From assembly GCF_000803215.1 (NCBI RefSeq), contig NZ_JSXC01000012.1:62001-126000 (forward strand): 64,000 bases of DNA, written 5' to 3'. Both the position numbers and the translations under genes were made by a program. The notes beneath the pieces were generated by a model, which worked only from the letters and a program-made list of their open reading frames with translations, did not search any database and was not told where the DNA came from. Shown here in pieces: positions 48,290-58,674 of the stretch; the stretch's first letter is position 1; each line of letters starts with the position of its first letter. The DNA comes from Pectobacterium fontis. Its GTDB lineage: Bacteria; Pseudomonadota; Gammaproteobacteria; Enterobacterales; Enterobacteriaceae.

Positions 48290-48547
48290 TTATTTGTAGA
48301 TGACCGCTGTGCCGCGCAGTTGGTTATCACCGGTAGCAGAGGTGATAGTGAAAGCGCTGGCACCGGCTTTTTCGGCTTTCTGAGCCAACTGCGCTTGCAG
48401 TGAGTCCAGGTTACGAGCGGTTGCGCTCACAACACCTACTTTTTCCAGACCTTGAGCCTGTTGAGAGGACACCAGATCAGCGGCAGATGCACCAAAAGAC
48501 AGAGCAGAGAGAACGGCAGCAGCGGCGAAGAATTTTACGTTTTTCAT
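48290..48547 (-). CDS. DUF1471 (YhcN/BhsA/McbA) family periplasmic protein, copy 1
   Basis: An 85-aa small secreted protein: signal peptide MKNVKFFAAAAVLSALSFGASA, then the family fold with GVVSATARNLDSLQAQLAQKA and the end FTITSATGDNQLRGTAVIYK. Relatives respond to stress, biofilm and acid cues; the molecular role is unclear. I start at ATG 48547, which gives a normal signal peptide. It is closely paralogous to the gene at 52836-53093 on the other side of the ssu operon. Confidence 0.9.
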   Translation of the reverse strand: MKNVKFFAAAAVLSALSFGASAADLVSSQQAQGLEKVGVVSATARNLDSLQAQLAQKAEKAGASAFTITSATGDNQLRGTAVIYK

Positions 48548-48719
48548 GTGATGTATCCTATTCAATGTTGTTTGGAGTGAAAGGTGATTGCCTTTCGATG
48601 AAGAGGATATTACGCCGATGCTACGAGGAGGGAAAACGGAGTGTTTTGAGAATATTGGTCAATATTTTTGATGGTAATTCTGGCGATAAGATACATAATC
48701 TCGATCGCCAGGATGACGG

Positions 48720-49520
48720 TTATATCGCTGCCTGCTGAGGTAACGGCGGTGAGGTGGGTGCCAGTACGCGTTCCAGAACATGCGCTTCCAGTTCCGCCAG
48801 TTTTGCCGATCCGCGTCGCCGTGGGCGTGGCAAATCCACCGTGATATCCAGCCCCACGCGCCCTTCTTCGATCAGAATGACCCTGTCGGCCAGCGCAATG
48901 GCTTCGGAGACATCGTGTGTGACCAGCAGCACGGTAAACCCATGTTGTAGCCACAAATTTTCGATCAGGCTTTGCATCTCGATACGGGTTAAGGCATCCA
49001 GCGCCCCCAGCGGTTCATCCAGCAGCAGAAGGCGTGGATGGTGAATGAGCGCACGCGCCAGCGCGACACGCTGTTTCTGACCGCCGGATAACGCCGCCGG
49101 CCAGTCGTTGGCGCGATCCGCCAGTCCGACTGAGGCCAGCGCCTCCCGCGCTTTTTCACGCCAGTTGCCGCGCAGCCCCAGCCCGACATTATCGATGACT
49201 TTTTTCCACGGCAGCAGCCGTGCCTCCTGAAACATCAGTCGCGTGTCGTCTTTTGCGCTACTGAGCAGCGCGGTGCCCGTTAGCAGTTCGCCGCTGCTGG
49301 CTGCCTCCAGCCCGGCAAGCAGGCGCAGCAACGTGCTTTTGCCGCAGCCGCTACGGCCAACGATGGCGATAAACTGACCGGACGGAATGCGCAACTGCAC
49401 CTCATTGAGCACCGTGCGATTACCGTAATGCTTGGTGATGCTATCCAGCGTCAGCGGTGTCCCTTTGGTGAGCGGCGACGGTGAATGCGCGTGCATGGTT
49501 GAAGCGGTAACAGCGGTCAT
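48720..49520 (-). CDS. ssuB: Alkanesulfonate ABC transporter ATPase SsuB
   Basis: A 266-aa cytoplasmic ATPase for uptake of aliphatic sulfonates. Walker A is [14 protein letters not shown], the Q-loop [11 protein letters not shown] is typical of SsuB/TauB, with signature LSGGQKQR and Walker [14 protein letters not shown] start at ATG 49520, which overlaps the ssuC stop by 4 bp; a longer frame upstream is out of family. Last gene of the leftward ssuADCB operon. Confidence 0.94.
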   Translation of the reverse strand: MTAVTASTMHAHSPSPLTKGTPLTLDSITKHYGNRTVLNEVQLRIPSGQFIAIVGRSGCGKSTLLRLLAGLEAASSGELLTGTALLSSAKDDTRLMFQEARLLPWKKVIDNVGLGLRGNWREKAREALASVGLADRANDWPAALSGGQKQRVALARALIHHPRLLLLDEPLGALDALTRIEMQSLIENLWLQHGFTVLLVTHDVSEAIALADRVILIEEGRVGLDITVDLPRPRRRGSAKLAELEAHVLERVLAPTSPPLPQQAAI

Positions 49521-50311
49521 GATGCGTCTCCCGATGAAGTTTGATAAGCCGGATTCCAGCGTAGCCAAATCCGCTCCAGCCCCTGCGCGCTGATATCCGC
49601 CAGTTTGCCGAGCAGCGCGTACAGGATGATGGCCACGACCACGACGTCTGTTTGCAGGAATTCGCGGGCGTTCATGGCGAGATAGCCAATGCCCGAGTTG
49701 GCAGAAATGGTTTCCGCGACGATCAGCGTCAGCCACATAAAGCCCAACGCAAAACGGATCCCGACCATGATGGAGGGCAGCGCGCCGGGCAGCACCACCT
49801 GAGAGAACAGGCTCAGACCGGACAATCCATAACTGCGCGCCATTTCCAGCAGGCCGCGGTCGATGTTTTTAATCCCGTGATAGGTATTGAGATAAACCGG
49901 AAACAGCGTGCCCAGCGCCACCAGAAAGATCTTGGCGGCTTCATCAATGCCAAACCATAGGATCACCAGTGGAATGAGCGCCAGATGGGGAACATTACGG
50001 ATCATCTGCACCGAGCTATCCAGTAGACGCTCCCCCCAGCGCGAGAGTCCGGTGATGAAGCCGAGCGTCAACCCGATGCTGCCGCCGATAGTAAACCCGA
50101 TCAGCGCACGCCAGCCGCTGATCGCCAGATGCTGCCAAAGCTCGCCGCTGGAAATGAGCGACCAGCCTGCGGTCATCACCGAACTGGGCGCGGGTAAAAT
50201 CCGGTTGGAAAGCCAACCGGATTCGACAGAAACCTGCCACGCGACCAGCAGCGTCACGGGGAGCAGGAAAGGTGCCAACCGCTGCGCCAGTGAAGAGAGC
50301 GCTTTTGCCAT
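49517..50311 (-). CDS. ssuC: Alkanesulfonate ABC transporter permease SsuC
   Basis: A 264-aa inner-membrane permease with about six helices. Landmarks are [19 protein letters not shown] (about 24-42), the EAA region [19 protein letters not shown] and [22 protein letters not shown] start at ATG 50311 ([19 protein letters not shown]). It lies 10 bp after ssuD and overlaps ssuB. Confidence 0.94.
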   Translation of the reverse strand: MAKALSSLAQRLAPFLLPVTLLVAWQVSVESGWLSNRILPAPSSVMTAGWSLISSGELWQHLAISGWRALIGFTIGGSIGLTLGFITGLSRWGERLLDSSVQMIRNVPHLALIPLVILWFGIDEAAKIFLVALGTLFPVYLNTYHGIKNIDRGLLEMARSYGLSGLSLFSQVVLPGALPSIMVGIRFALGFMWLTLIVAETISANSGIGYLAMNAREFLQTDVVVVAIILYALLGKLADISAQGLERIWLRWNPAYQTSSGDAS

Positions 50312-50321
50312 GATCGGTTCC

Positions 50322-51464
50322 TCAGCTTTGTGAGACGTTGCGCGGTACATAGCGGTTTGCCACCACTTCTCCCGCATTGCTCACCGCGTGCAGCGCCGTG
50401 GGCTGATGTGCTAAATCAAGATGTGGGAACAGCAGTTCGCCCACCCGATACGCCTCTTCCAGATGTGGATAACCGGACAGGATAAAGGTATCAATCCCCA
50501 GATCGGCGTACTCCTGAATACGTTCGGCGACCGTCGGGCCATCGCCCACCAGCGCCGTACCCGCGCCACCGCGCACCAGACCGATACCTGCCCATAAGTT
50601 CGGGCTGATCTCCAGATTGTCTGTCTTACCGCCGTGTAGCGCTGCCATGCGCTGCTGTCCGACGGAATCGAAACGCGCCAATGCTGCCTGTGCGTCGGCG
50701 ATGGTTTTTTCATCCAGATGAGAAATCAGCTTCTCGGCGGCTTGCCAGGCTTCCGCTGTCGTTTCCCTGACGATGACGTGCAGCCGAATACCGAAGCGAA
50801 CCTTACGTCCCAGCGCTTCCGCTTTGGCACGAACTTCCGCCAGCTTTTCTTTAACCTGCTCAGGCGGTTCGCCCCATGTCAGGTAGAGATCGACCTGTTC
50901 TGCCGCCAGATTTTGCGCGGCGTCAGACGATCCACCAAAGTAGAGCGGCGGGCGCGGTTGTTGTACGGGCGGATAAAGCAGCTTGGCGTCTTTAACCTGA
51001 ATGTGTTTGCCAGCGAAATCGACGGTTTCGCCTTCCAGCAGCCTGCGCCAGATATGGGTGAATTCTGCCGAGGCTTCGTAGCGTTCTTCATGGCTAAGGA
51101 ACAGCCCTTCGGCCGCCAACTCTTCCGGGTCGCCGCCCGTCACCAGATTGAACAGCGCCCGACCATTCGACAGCCTGTCCAGCGTGGCGGCCTGACGGGC
51201 GGCGATAGTGGGGGAAATCACGCCGGGGCGCAGGGCGACGAGAAATTTTAGCCGCTGTGTCACCGGAATGAGCGACGCCGCCACCAGCCAGGAATCTTCA
51301 CACGAGCGGCCTGTCGGCAGCAGCACGCCGCCAAATCCTTGCTGCTCGGCGGCCTGTGCCACCTGTTGCAAATAGGGGTAGTCCACATGACGTGCGCCCT
51401 CGGCGCTACCGAGGTAGCGTCCATCGCCGTGGGTGGGCAGAAACCAGAATACGTTAAGGCTCAT
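50322..51464 (-). CDS. ssuD: FMNH2-dependent alkanesulfonate monooxygenase SsuD
   Basis: A 380-aa flavin-dependent TIM-barrel oxygenase that splits C1-C14 alkanesulfonates to aldehyde and sulfite. It starts [19 protein letters not shown] and is collinear with E. coli SsuD (381 aa), with [20 protein letters not shown] and the [11 protein letters not shown] loop. It needs reduced FMN from a reductase, normally SsuE, which is not found next to it here. Confidence 0.96.
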   Translation of the reverse strand: MSLNVFWFLPTHGDGRYLGSAEGARHVDYPYLQQVAQAAEQQGFGGVLLPTGRSCEDSWLVAASLIPVTQRLKFLVALRPGVISPTIAARQAATLDRLSNGRALFNLVTGGDPEELAAEGLFLSHEERYEASAEFTHIWRRLLEGETVDFAGKHIQVKDAKLLYPPVQQPRPPLYFGGSSDAAQNLAAEQVDLYLTWGEPPEQVKEKLAEVRAKAEALGRKVRFGIRLHVIVRETTAEAWQAAEKLISHLDEKTIADAQAALARFDSVGQQRMAALHGGKTDNLEISPNLWAGIGLVRGGAGTALVGDGPTVAERIQEYADLGIDTFILSGYPHLEEAYRVGELLFPHLDLAHQPTALHAVSNAGEVVANRYVPRNVSQS

Positions 51465-51491
51465 GGTGTGTTCTCCTGAAAGATAAGCGAA

Positions 51492-52514
51492 TTACGGCGT
51501 TTGGGGATGCCAGACGCGTTCTGCGATATTGATCTTTACTGGCACCAAACGGTTTTCATAAAACAGATCGGCAGTGTGTTGCTGGGCTTTGATCGTGGCG
51601 GCATCCAGCGGTTCGATGGTGGTCGGCGGGCGGTGATTAAGCGCGGTTTCAATCACGTTTTCCGGTAGCCCGACCGCGTTGGCCAGCAGCGTAACGCTGT
51701 GTGCCCGGTCGCTGATCGTTAACGCATCTGCTTTGGTCAGCACGTCCAATACCTGACGAATAAAGGTGCCGTGTGCTTCGGTATAAGGACGGGAAGCGAG
51801 GTAGAAGGAGCCGGTTTTCTCCAGCCCGCTGCTGTCCGTCAGCACACGGACACCGCCGCCCAGCAGTGCGGCGGAATAATAGGGATCCCAAATCGCCCAG
51901 GCATCGACATTGCCTTGCTGGAATGCCGCGCGGGCATCCGCGGGCGTCAGGTAGGTTGGCTTGATATCGGTAAACTTCAGCCCTGCGCGTTGCAGCGCCC
52001 GCAGTAGCGTGTTGTGCGCGCTGGAGCCTTTCTGGAAGGCAACCTTATGACCTTTCAGATCGGCGACGGTTTTTATCGGGCTGCCTTCCCGCACCAGAAT
52101 CACTTCGGCTTCCGGCTTTGGGGGTTCTACACCGACATATAACAGGTCAGCCCCGGCGGCCTGCGCAAAAATAGGCGGGATATCGCCTGTGCCGCCCAAA
52201 TCGATGCTGCCAACATTGAGCGCTTCCAGCATTTGTGGCCCAGCCGGGAATTCAACCCAGTTGATGGTGGTATTGGGGAACTGCTTTTCCAGCAGTTGGT
52301 GCGATTTCGCCAACACCTGGCTGACCGATGCTTTCTGATAACCGATACGCAGTTGCGTCGGTACGCTGTCTTGCGCATAAGCGGTGGATATGAGCAGCAT
52401 GGCACCGGTGGCCAGCAGCATGGGGAGTTGACGAAGCCGCGCCGTTAGGTTGTTCCATACCCGAGCTTTGGCTCCGCGTTCTTCCGTGACCGCTGGTTTC
52501 ATCATCAGTGACAT
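51492..52514 (-). CDS. ssuA: Alkanesulfonate-binding periplasmic protein SsuA
   Basis: A 340-aa periplasmic binding protein with a long N-region before the signal hydrophobic core (LPMLLATGAMLLISTAYA, cut after AYA). Family text includes LRIGYQKASVSQVLAKS, VEFPAGPQMLEALNVGSIDLG and GTGDIPPIFAQAAGADLLYVG. I start at ATG 52514; ATG 52505 or 52502 would give a shorter leader. It is the first gene of the operon and has no ssuE in front of it. Confidence 0.93.
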   Translation of the reverse strand: MSLMMKPAVTEERGAKARVWNNLTARLRQLPMLLATGAMLLISTAYAQDSVPTQLRIGYQKASVSQVLAKSHQLLEKQFPNTTINWVEFPAGPQMLEALNVGSIDLGGTGDIPPIFAQAAGADLLYVGVEPPKPEAEVILVREGSPIKTVADLKGHKVAFQKGSSAHNTLLRALQRAGLKFTDIKPTYLTPADARAAFQQGNVDAWAIWDPYYSAALLGGGVRVLTDSSGLEKTGSFYLASRPYTEAHGTFIRQVLDVLTKADALTISDRAHSVTLLANAVGLPENVIETALNHRPPTTIEPLDAATIKAQQHTADLFYENRLVPVKINIAERVWHPQTP

Positions 52515-52723
52515 GCTTGTGCTCTCTCTTATAACCAAAAATTAAGATTCAGCGAGGAAATAAAACATCAGGCGATAAACATAGCAGGGGGAAGGGAGGT
52601 TTTTTAAATCTTAATTTGTCGTTTTTATAGCCAATAATTAGCAATACCTAAAATGGGTATCCGATATCAGTGCCATCGCGTTGGGCGTTAGCGGGGGGTT
52701 TTGTGGCGGTGGGATTCGATCAT

Positions 52724-52759
52724 AAAAAACCGGCTTGCCCTGATGAGGAGGCAAGCCGG
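52724..52759 (-). terminator. Terminator of the second DUF1471 gene
   Basis: On the minus strand CCGGCTTGCC and GGCAAGCCGG form a 10-bp stem with a 10-nt loop, followed by TTTTTTATG. A strong intrinsic terminator that stops the 52836-53093 transcript before ssuA. Confidence 0.9.
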
Positions 52760-52835
52760 AAGGAGGGTAATACGTAATGTCTTGCAGGTATTTCTATAGT
52801 GGCATATCGGGATAAAAACTCAGGGTAAACAACAA

Positions 52836-53093
52836 TTAGTTGAAGATTACCGCAGAGCCACGCAGTTGATTGTCACCCGTTGCAGAGGTGATGGTGTAAG
52901 CTTTGGCACCGGCTTTTTCTGCTTTCGCCGCGAGCTTAGCCTGTAGTGAGCTAAGGTCTTTAGCTGTCGCGGTAACGACACCCGCTTTTTCCAGGTTCTG
53001 TGACTGTGAAGGAGACACATATTCAGCAGCAGAAGCACCGAAAGTCATGGTAGCGAGAACAACAGCAGCGGCGATGGTTTTGATGTTTTTCAT
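52836..53093 (-). CDS. DUF1471 (YhcN/BhsA/McbA) family periplasmic protein, copy 2
   Basis: An 85-aa secreted protein with signal peptide MKNIKTIAAAVVLATMTFGASA and the same end as copy 1 (TITSATGDNQLRGSAVIF). The two copies agree at most mature positions. It has its own terminator and lies upstream of ssuA on the same strand. The role is unknown, probably stress-linked. Confidence 0.9.
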   Translation of the reverse strand: MKNIKTIAAAVVLATMTFGASAAEYVSPSQSQNLEKAGVVTATAKDLSSLQAKLAAKAEKAGAKAYTITSATGDNQLRGSAVIFN

Positions 53094-53328
53094 GATGTCT
53101 TATCCTGTTTTGATTGATAGGTGAAAGGGGGCTGCCCTTTCGATATGAAGAATGTTACGCCGATGTTGATAAATTAAAAAACGGATGTTATTGAGGTAGT
53201 CTTTCTATTTTTTTGAATGAGAATTACGCTCGGTATGATTATTTTTTAAAATTAAAACAATAACTTATACATAAAACTGAAATTGATTTACAAAATATTG
53301 ACTGATTTTGAATAAATGGGGGTATGCC

Positions 53329-54609
53329 TTGCCTGTTGAAGATCAACTAACGTTTAATACTATCGGACATCAACTTACCAACATTAACTGCTGGTCATGT
53401 GATGGAAAATGGTTGGTTTATGATGTCAGACCTTATGGATCTTCATTCACCGGGCTGACCATTGAGCGCGTACACCTGAAAAGCCTGAGTACTGAGGTGA
53501 TTTATCGGGCTGTGGCGGGGGCGCATGTGGGCGTCGTGACCTGTAGCCCACAGGAGCCGCAGCGTTATGTCTTTATCCACGGGCCGGAAAATCCAGACAG
53601 CGAGTGGCAGTATGATTTTCATCATCGCCGGGGAACGATAGTCGCCGAGGGGCAACGTGATGAAGCCATCACGCTCGATGCCTGCTCTATTACGCCGCCT
53701 TATCAGGCTGGTGCGCTGCGCGGCGGGACGCATGTTCACGTTTTCAGTCCGGATGCCAGCCGCCTGAGCTTTACCTATAACGACCATGTGTTGCATGAAC
53801 GCGATCCGGCATTGAACTTGCGTAATGTGGGCGTAGCGGTGCCGCTACAGGCTGTCGCTGTTGAGAAGCGCCACCCGCGTGAATATGACGGCAGCCACTA
53901 TTGTGTGCTGGTCAGCCGAACGACGCCGCAGCCGCAGCCCGGTAGTGATGACATCAATCGTGCCTATGAAGAAGGCTGGGTGGGCAGCGCAGGTTATATC
54001 CGGCAAGACGGCTCGCGTCAGCGCTGGGCGCTGGCGTTTATTGGCGATACGCGTGCGATGGATGGGGCAATGGTGCCAGAGATTTTTATTGTCGATTTGC
54101 CGGACGCGCTGGAAGATTACGCCAAAGAGGGAGAGGCACCACTGGCGGGGACGGCAACATTGATGCCTGCACCGCCCGCGAACGTGCAGCAGCGGCGTTT
54201 AACCTTTACGCATTCGCGTCGTTACCCAGGTCTGGTGAATCAGCCGCGTCACTGGCTGCGCGTTTCCCCCGACGGCAGCGAAATTGCTTTTCTGATGCGC
54301 GATGAGGCAGGCATGGTGCAATTGTGGACGATTTCCCCGAATGGCGGGGAGCCACGGCAGGTTACACGCACGGCGCACGGCGTACAGTCGGCCTTTAACT
54401 GGCATCCGAACGGACGTTCTCTGGCGTTTGTGTGTGACAACAGCATTATGCTGTGTGATGCGAAAAGCGGTGAGCTTGTTCGGCTGACGGATCGCACAGA
54501 TCACGCACCCAGTGCGGATGCGGTCGTCTTTTCCCCGGATGGGGAATACGTGGCGTATATGCGCGAGATTGACGGGTTTAATCAGCTTTTTGTCGTGGCG
54601 ACGGCGTAA
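53329..54609 (+). CDS. yidR: YidR-like protein (DUF3748, beta-propeller)
   Basis: A 426-aa protein close to E. coli YidR. Shared landmarks are LVYDVRPYGSSFTGLTIERV, YVFIHGPENPDSEWQYDFHHR (split), GGTHVHVFSPD and NRAYEEGWVG. TolB-like WD40 repeats are clear in the second half (LRVSPDGSEIAFLMRDEAG, VVFSPDGEYVAYMRE). The function is unknown. The start is uncertain: TTG 53329 has GGGGG upstream and fits the E. coli length; TTG 53308 is the other option. No signal peptide. It is convergent with yidQ. Confidence 0.85.
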   Translation: MPVEDQLTFNTIGHQLTNINCWSCDGKWLVYDVRPYGSSFTGLTIERVHLKSLSTEVIYRAVAGAHVGVVTCSPQEPQRYVFIHGPENPDSEWQYDFHHRRGTIVAEGQRDEAITLDACSITPPYQAGALRGGTHVHVFSPDASRLSFTYNDHVLHERDPALNLRNVGVAVPLQAVAVEKRHPREYDGSHYCVLVSRTTPQPQPGSDDINRAYEEGWVGSAGYIRQDGSRQRWALAFIGDTRAMDGAMVPEIFIVDLPDALEDYAKEGEAPLAGTATLMPAPPANVQQRRLTFTHSRRYPGLVNQPRHWLRVSPDGSEIAFLMRDEAGMVQLWTISPNGGEPRQVTRTAHGVQSAFNWHPNGRSLAFVCDNSIMLCDAKSGELVRLTDRTDHAPSADAVVFSPDGEYVAYMREIDGFNQLFVVATA

Positions 54610-54644
54610 ACCATCCGGGCGAGTTCATGGTCAGTACGGTGCTA

Positions 54645-55001
54645 TCAAAGCGAGTTATTCGGCATGCTGGCGATCTGTGAACTGGCGGTCTGGTTTTGTT
54701 CTTCGCTGTGCGAAATGCGTTCGCGCGTCGACAAGGTGTTGTTATCGCTGCCTGCACGGTAGTAATCGTAGGGCAGCAATAGCGTGTCGGCCACCGCCGA
54801 GAACGGCAGGTCGATAGCGACCAGCGGCATCATCGCCCAACTGGTGTCGTCGTCGCGCAGCATATCCATATTGGCACGCGTGCCGGAATAGTATCCCTGA
54901 TCGCTTCCAGTATGCGTCATTACGCTGGAGCAGCCGCTGGTAACTACCACGCCGCTACCGGTAATGATGAAAGAGAGCAACGCACTTTTCAGTAAGGTCA
55001 T
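54645..55001 (-). CDS. yidQ: YidQ-like lipoprotein (DUF1375)
   Basis: A 118-aa lipoprotein: signal up to VVVTSGC with lipobox Cys24, next residue Ser, so the outer membrane is likely. The family text LDLPFSAVADTLLLPYD-like (AIDLPFSAVADTLLLPYDYY) is at about 62-81. The function is unknown. It lies between yidR and ibpA, as in E. coli, and is divergent from ibpA. Confidence 0.88.
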   Translation of the reverse strand: MTLLKSALLSFIITGSGVVVTSGCSSVMTHTGSDQGYYSGTRANMDMLRDDDTSWAMMPLVAIDLPFSAVADTLLLPYDYYRAGSDNNTLSTRERISHSEEQNQTASSQIASMPNNSL

Positions 55002-55248
55002 AGTATCTGTCCATTAAGAACCTGCTGCCTGAGTGGGTCAAAGCCTCATACTGGTCACTTAAGCCCGTCGTCGGGAGAAACACTGCGGGAGATTAACGCT
55101 TACGACACCTTATCCCTGTGGTCGCCCCGAGTATCTCGTGCTTAAACGATCGGCATTAGGCCAACACCTGCTTATCTTGAGTGTATGTGATAACGCAGAA
55201 GGTGTGAGTGAATATTGCATGAAACGCAGCAATTTTTCTGTTTTGCCT

Positions 55249-55276
55249 CTTGAAAGTCTGAGGGGGGTCACCATAT
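55249..55276 (+). promoter_or_regulatory. Sigma-32 heat-shock promoter of ibpA
   Basis: CTTGAAA (perfect -35), 13 bp, then CACCATAT, one mismatch from the -10 CCCCATNT. It lies about 110 bp upstream of ibpA, with transcription expected near 55283. Confidence 0.82.
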
Positions 55277-55282
55277 TGATGA

Positions 55283-55389
55283 TAAGCCGAAAGAAAACGA
55301 TACGCCGTCAGGGTATCGGCTCCGGCTGTGAGCCTGTCCTTAGGGAAGGTAAAGAATAAATCCTCGCTGCATGTTTAGGAGGCTGTTTT
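55283..55389 (+). ncRNA. Likely ROSE-type RNA thermometer in the ibpA leader
   Basis: A roughly 107-nt leader rich in short stems. In its last part CCTC (55362-55365) can pair with GAGG (55379-55382), the core of the ibpA ribosome site AGGAGG, and hide it. Enterobacterial ibpA leaders are known ROSE thermosensors. The fold here was drawn by eye. Confidence 0.6.
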
Positions 55390-55803
55390 ATGCGTAACCC
55401 CGATTTTTCTCCGCTGTACCGTTCCGCTATTGGTTTCGATCGCCTGTTCAATCTATTAGAAACCGGTCAGACCCAGAGTAATGGCGGCTATCCTCCCTAC
55501 AACGTCGAACTGGTTGACGAGAATCAATACCGCATTGCGATTGCCGTAGCCGGCTTCGCTGAGCAGGAACTGGACATCACCGCGCATGACAACCTATTGA
55601 TTGTAAAAGGTGCCCACGCCGGTGAACAGGTAGCCCGCAATTACCTGTATCAGGGGATTGCCGAGCGCAATTTCGAGCGTAAATTCCAACTGGCTGAACA
55701 TATTCAGGTCAAAGGCGCAAATCTGCAAAATGGGCTGCTGTATATCGACCTTGAACGTATCGTGCCGGAAGCCATGAAGCCGCGGCGGATTGAAATTAAG
55801 TAA
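55390..55803 (+). CDS. ibpA: Small heat-shock protein IbpA
   Basis: A 137-aa Hsp20 chaperone, the same length as E. coli IbpA. It binds unfolding proteins in the cytoplasm for later refolding by ClpB and DnaK. The alpha-crystallin domain spans about 35-125 ([20 protein letters not shown], split, near 35-54). The ATG follows AGGAGGCTGTTTT. It has a sigma-32 promoter and a thermosensor-like leader, and ibpB follows. Confidence 0.96.
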   Translation: MRNPDFSPLYRSAIGFDRLFNLLETGQTQSNGGYPPYNVELVDENQYRIAIAVAGFAEQELDITAHDNLLIVKGAHAGEQVARNYLYQGIAERNFERKFQLAEHIQVKGANLQNGLLYIDLERIVPEAMKPRRIEIK

Positions 55804-55965
55804 TTCGTCATCAAGGTATTTAGCGCATGACCTGCTGCCTGAAATGTCAGCATCATGAATGAACACTGCGTCTGCCGAATGGGGACGACGCTAGCCAGAA
55901 CAGTGGCTGGCATAGAGTACGCCCGTATGGGCATCTTAATCTCGCTTCTTAGAAGGAGTCATAGT

Positions 55966-56418
55966 ATGCGTAACTACGATTTATCCCCTTTATTGCGTCA
56001 GTGGATCGGCTTTGACAAATTAGCCAGCTCAATGCAAGGCAGTCAGGAACCGATTGATTTTCCTCCGTATAATATCGAGAAGAAAGACGACAACCACTAT
56101 CGCATCACGCTGGCGCTGGCAGGGTTCCGACAGCGCGATCTCGATATTGAAGTAGAAGGCCCGCGCCTGACCGTAAAAGGCAGCCCGACCCCCTCGGAAA
56201 ATGCGGTGGAATACCTGCATCAGGGGCTGGTGTTTAAGCCTTTCACGCTGAGCTTTACGCTGGCCGAGCATCTGCATGTGTCCGATGCACACTTTGAAAA
56301 TGGCCTGCTGCATATCGATCTGGTGCGTGATGTACCGGAAGCCTTGCAGCCGCAGCGCATCGCCATCGGCGGCAGTCGCCCGGCGCTGAACCCGCAGCCT
56401 GCTGAAGATGCGTCATAA
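55966..56418 (+). CDS. ibpB: Small heat-shock protein IbpB
   Basis: A 150-aa Hsp20 chaperone, partner of IbpA. The alpha-crystallin domain is at about 33-125 ([20 protein letters not shown], split). It starts [19 protein letters not shown], typical of IbpB, at ATG 55966 after AGAAGGAGT; a frame opening at 55855 is out of family. The C-terminal tail is a little longer than E. coli IbpB (142 aa). The 162-bp leader after ibpA may hold its own thermosensor. Confidence 0.95.
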   Translation: MRNYDLSPLLRQWIGFDKLASSMQGSQEPIDFPPYNIEKKDDNHYRITLALAGFRQRDLDIEVEGPRLTVKGSPTPSENAVEYLHQGLVFKPFTLSFTLAEHLHVSDAHFENGLLHIDLVRDVPEALQPQRIAIGGSRPALNPQPAEDAS

Positions 56419-56450
56419 CGCGACATCTGTATCATCCATCTGATCATTCT

Positions 56451-56479
56451 CCGCGCCCGTAGATTACGGGCGCGGTTTT
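56451..56479 (+). terminator. ibpAB terminator
   Basis: CCGCGCCCGT, loop AGATT, ACGGGCGCGG, then TTTT: a 10-bp GC-rich stem with a T tract 33 bp after the ibpB stop. Confidence 0.9.
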
Positions 56480-56659
56480 GTGTTGCCCGCCACGTTTCCT
56501 TCCCCGGCATTCTGCCAAAATCAAAATATATTCCTCATACTTCACGTTGCATGGGCGTTGGCTTCATTCCCTTGCCACCAGCCTGAAACGCGAATGATTG
56601 AGAGTATAGCGGTAGTGGCATTTCCCAATAAAAACATCCGCAAAGGATAGGATACGGGT

Positions 56660-58318
56660 ATGAGTGATATCGCACTTACCGTGAGTATGCTGGCGCTGGT
56701 TGCAGTTCTGGGGTTATGGATCGGTAACTGGCGTATTTATGGCGTCGGCTTAGGAATAGGCGGGGTTCTGTTCGGTGGGATCATCGTCGGGCATGTTGCC
56801 CATCAGTATCAAATTCAACTGAATGATGACATGTTGCACGTCATTCAGGAGTTCGGGCTGATCCTGTTTGTCTATACCATTGGCATTCAGGTCGGGCCGG
56901 GTTTCTTTTCCTCTTTGCGTGTGTCTGGCCTGCGCCTGAACGCGTTCGCCCTGCTGACGGTGTTTCTCGGCTGTGTCGTGACCGTTATATTGCACAAACT
57001 GCTCACTATTCCTTTGCCGATTATTCTCGGTATTTTTTCCGGTGCGGTAACCAACACGCCATCGCTGGGCGCGGGTCAACAGATTCTGACCGATCTCGGT
57101 TCGAGTTCAGTATTGGTGAATCAGATGGGGACGGGCTACGCGATGGCCTATCCGCTGGGGATCTGTGGCATTTTACTGGTGATGTGGCTGATGCGCGTGC
57201 TGTTTCGCGTGGCGGTGGAAAACGAGGCAAAACAGTTTGAGGTCAGCAACGGCCTGCACCGCGAACAACTACACACCATGAATGTGTCGGTGATGAATAC
57301 CAACCTGCAAGGGCTGGCGATTCAGGATGTACCGATTCTGAATCGCGACACGATAGTGTGTTCCCGCCTGAAACGTGGTGATGAGCTGATGGTGCCCGCG
57401 CCGCAGACGCTGATCCAACTGGGTGACTATCTGCATCTGGTCGGGGCGAAAAGCGATTTGGAGCAGGCGCGGCTGGTCATCGGCAATGAAGTTGACGCGT
57501 CGCTCTCGACGCGCGGTACGGATTTGCACGTTGAGCGAGTGGTGGTAACGAATGAGAAAGTGCTGGGACGCAAGATCCGCGAACTGAATCTGAAGCAAAA
57601 CTATGACGTGGTGATTTCGCGCCTGAACCGTGCGGGCGTTGAACTGGTTGCCAGTAATCAGGCCAGCCTGCAATTTGGCGATATTCTGAATTTGGTCGGA
57701 CGGAAAACGGCGATTGATGCCGTCGCGGATATCGTGGGGAATGCGCAGCAGAAGCTCCAACAGGTACAGATGCTGCCGGTTTTTATCGGTATTGGGCTGG
57801 GTGTTCTGCTTGGCTCGGTGCCGCTGATGATTCCAGGCTTTCCCGTCGCGCTGCGCCTTGGGCTGGCAGGTGGCCCGCTAGTCGTGGCGCTGGTGCTCGG
57901 GCGTATCGGCGGTATCGGTAAACTGTACTGGTTTATGCCGCCCAGTGCGAATCTGGCGCTGCGCGAGCTGGGGATTGTGCTGTTCTTGTCGGTCGTGGGG
58001 CTGAAATCCGGGGGGGATTTCATCGATACGTTATTGAACGGTGACGGGGTGTGGTGGATTGGCTATGGCGCGTTGATTACCATCGTACCGCTACTGCTTG
58101 TCGGCATACTGGCGCGCACGCTGGGTAAGATGAACTACCTGACGCTGTGCGGCATGCTGGCTGGCTCCATGACCGATCCCCCTGCGTTAGCGTTTGCCAA
58201 TGGGTTGCACCCAACCAGCGGTGCGGCGGCGTTGTCCTATGCCACGGTTTATCCGCTGGCGATGTTTCTGCGCATTATGTCGCCGCAACTGCTAGCCGTA
58301 CTGTTCCTCACGTTTTAA
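56660..58318 (+). CDS. yidE: YidE-type transporter (aspartate:alanine antiporter-like family)
   Basis: A 552-aa inner-membrane protein with two membrane halves (about 4-185 and 370-552) carrying the AspT/YidE duplication domain ([30 protein letters not shown]; in the second half [13 protein letters not shown] and [15 protein letters not shown]), and two RCK_C domains between (about 190-365, with [13 protein letters not shown] and [13 protein letters not shown]). The substrate is unknown. It is the same gene as E. coli yidE next to ibpAB. Confidence 0.95.
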   Translation: MSDIALTVSMLALVAVLGLWIGNWRIYGVGLGIGGVLFGGIIVGHVAHQYQIQLNDDMLHVIQEFGLILFVYTIGIQVGPGFFSSLRVSGLRLNAFALLTVFLGCVVTVILHKLLTIPLPIILGIFSGAVTNTPSLGAGQQILTDLGSSSVLVNQMGTGYAMAYPLGICGILLVMWLMRVLFRVAVENEAKQFEVSNGLHREQLHTMNVSVMNTNLQGLAIQDVPILNRDTIVCSRLKRGDELMVPAPQTLIQLGDYLHLVGAKSDLEQARLVIGNEVDASLSTRGTDLHVERVVVTNEKVLGRKIRELNLKQNYDVVISRLNRAGVELVASNQASLQFGDILNLVGRKTAIDAVADIVGNAQQKLQQVQMLPVFIGIGLGVLLGSVPLMIPGFPVALRLGLAGGPLVVALVLGRIGGIGKLYWFMPPSANLALRELGIVLFLSVVGLKSGGDFIDTLLNGDGVWWIGYGALITIVPLLLVGILARTLGKMNYLTLCGMLAGSMTDPPALAFANGLHPTSGAAALSYATVYPLAMFLRIMSPQLLAVLFLTF

Positions 58319-58674
58319 ATGTTATCAGCTAGATAAAAAATAATATTTTTTCGCTGAATAATGGCTATTTCTTTTTTATTTTTGAATGAAATAATGTCTG
58401 AGTGAATAAATAAGGAATAGATAACTCACTGTCTGGAAAAGAATTATATTCTCACTATTAGGTATAAGGTTTTTTTATCGATTATTTGTCGTTGGTTTCG
58501 TTAATTTTATGTTCTTTAATTGTCAATTATTATTGAATTTTAAGGGTTTTTTATCAGGAAATTAAAACCATGATAGTTTCTTAAATAAATTAATGAACCC
58601 ATTTATTAACTAAAGTAACGCTATTTTACAGGCGCATTATAATACTATCTCTTCATTAATCACTTGATTTGATC
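58319..58674. other. AT-rich gene-free region upstream of the carboxylate transporter
   Basis: No gene is supportable. The sequence is very AT-rich, with several T and A runs. A TATAAT hexamer at 58638-58643 could be a -10 element, with no good -35 in front, which suggests activator dependence. TTGATTTGATCAG near 58664 resembles an FNR site but has the wrong spacing. DcuR or CRP sites may lie here; I could not fix them. Confidence 0.5.

Noticed and set aside
50718-51251. 177-codon plus-strand frame opposite ssuD
   Set aside because: Mirror frame of a conserved gene, with no ribosome site and no similarity.
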